Assembly: GCA_964413635.1 (NCBI GenBank)
Contig: CAYPTH010000147.1
Span: 1-6,751 of the forward strand
DNA: 6,751 bases
Origin: CAYFQV01 sp964413635
Lineage (GTDB): Bacteria > Spirochaetota > Spirochaetia > DSM-27196 > PWMO01
Direction of reading: 5' to 3'
The translations under genes were made by a program, and so were the position numbers. The notes beneath the pieces were generated by a model, which made no database searches, was not told the DNA's origin, and was given only the letters and a program-made list of their open reading frames with translations. Of the stretch, positions 6,637 to 6,751 are shown piece by piece (position 1 is the stretch's first letter; each line of letters begins with the position of its first letter).

Positions 6637-6655
6637 GTTTCTTTCAGTAAGAAAC
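6637..6655. promoter_or_regulatory. Perfect dyad upstream of the YeiH-like gene, possible LysR-type operator
   Basis: GTTTCTT-TCAGT-AAGAAAC is a perfect inverted repeat with 7-bp arms and a 5-base centre. It contains a centred T-N11-A arrangement (T6640 and A6652), the core pattern of LysR-type operators. It lies 18 bases from the preferred start codon at 6618, in a short AT-rich patch. The family is known to be associated with LysR-type regulators, such as E. coli YeiE for yeiH, so a regulatory role is reasonable but unproven. As RNA it could also form a small hairpin near the ribosome site. Confidence 0.4.
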
Positions 6656-6698
6656 CATATTGTGCAGAGAAGCCGCCCGTCCGTCCAGCCGGGCGCGT

Positions 6699-6749
6699 GG
6701 GCGGCGGGCGGCCGTTCGCCGTGTGGGCGCGGGGCGGGCGCGTTCGCCG
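6699..6749. repeat. Very GC-rich imperfect direct repeat at the window end
   Basis: CGTTCGCCG occurs at 6713-6721 and again at 6741-6749, each preceded by a similar GGGCG-rich run (6699-6712 and 6725-6740), giving two imperfect units offset by 28 bases. The stretch from about 6665 to the end is almost wholly G and C, in sharp contrast with the AT-rich 6634-6660. A frame stays open on each strand here, but the implied peptides are low-complexity Arg/Gly/Pro/Ala without a plausible start, so no gene is called. Confidence 0.35.
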
Positions 6750-6751
6750 GG

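Overview
This is a high-GC bacterial window holding four complete protein genes that alternate in strand (+, -, +, -). The codon use, the long spurious antisense reading frames and the protein families point to a Gram-negative proteobacterium, since there are a periplasmic HtrA protease and an inner-membrane sensor with a large periplasmic part. A gammaproteobacterium is my best guess, but the lineage is inferred from gene content only. I see no rRNA, tRNA, CRISPR array, insertion sequence or phage gene.

Layout. (1) Positions 45-716, + strand: a short J-domain co-chaperone with an intact HPD motif, a Gly/Phe-like linker and one DnaJ-type C-terminal substrate-binding half, with no zinc finger. 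(2) 740-2167, - strand: a Do/HtrA (DegP/DegQ-type) periplasmic serine endoprotease with signal peptide, a complete catalytic triad and two PDZ domains. (3) 2354-5377, + strand: a roughly 1000-residue membrane diguanylate cyclase. Its periplasmic part has 14 propeller-blade motifs (two seven-bladed beta-propellers) and a Y_Y_Y domain, followed by one membrane helix, a signalling helix and a GGDEF domain with intact active and inhibitory sites. (4) 5407-6618, - strand: a YeiH/UPF0324-family multi-pass membrane protein, usually labelled putative sulfate exporter.

Because neighbouring genes always face opposite ways, each gene is probably its own transcription unit. The two convergent junctions (717-739 and 5378-5406) are very short and show no clear terminator. 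The one divergent junction (2168-2353) carries a candidate promoter for each direction with the two -35 boxes nearly back to back. The protease and the sensor could therefore be co-regulated from this interval. A symmetric dyad just upstream of the YeiH-like gene resembles a LysR-type operator.

Functionally, two genes concern protein folding and quality control (a cytoplasmic J-protein and a periplasmic protease), one converts an unknown periplasmic signal into cyclic di-GMP, and one is a membrane transporter-like protein. A link between them is only suggested by proximity. The most notable item is the twin-propeller diguanylate cyclase. I found no clear evidence of a wholly new system.
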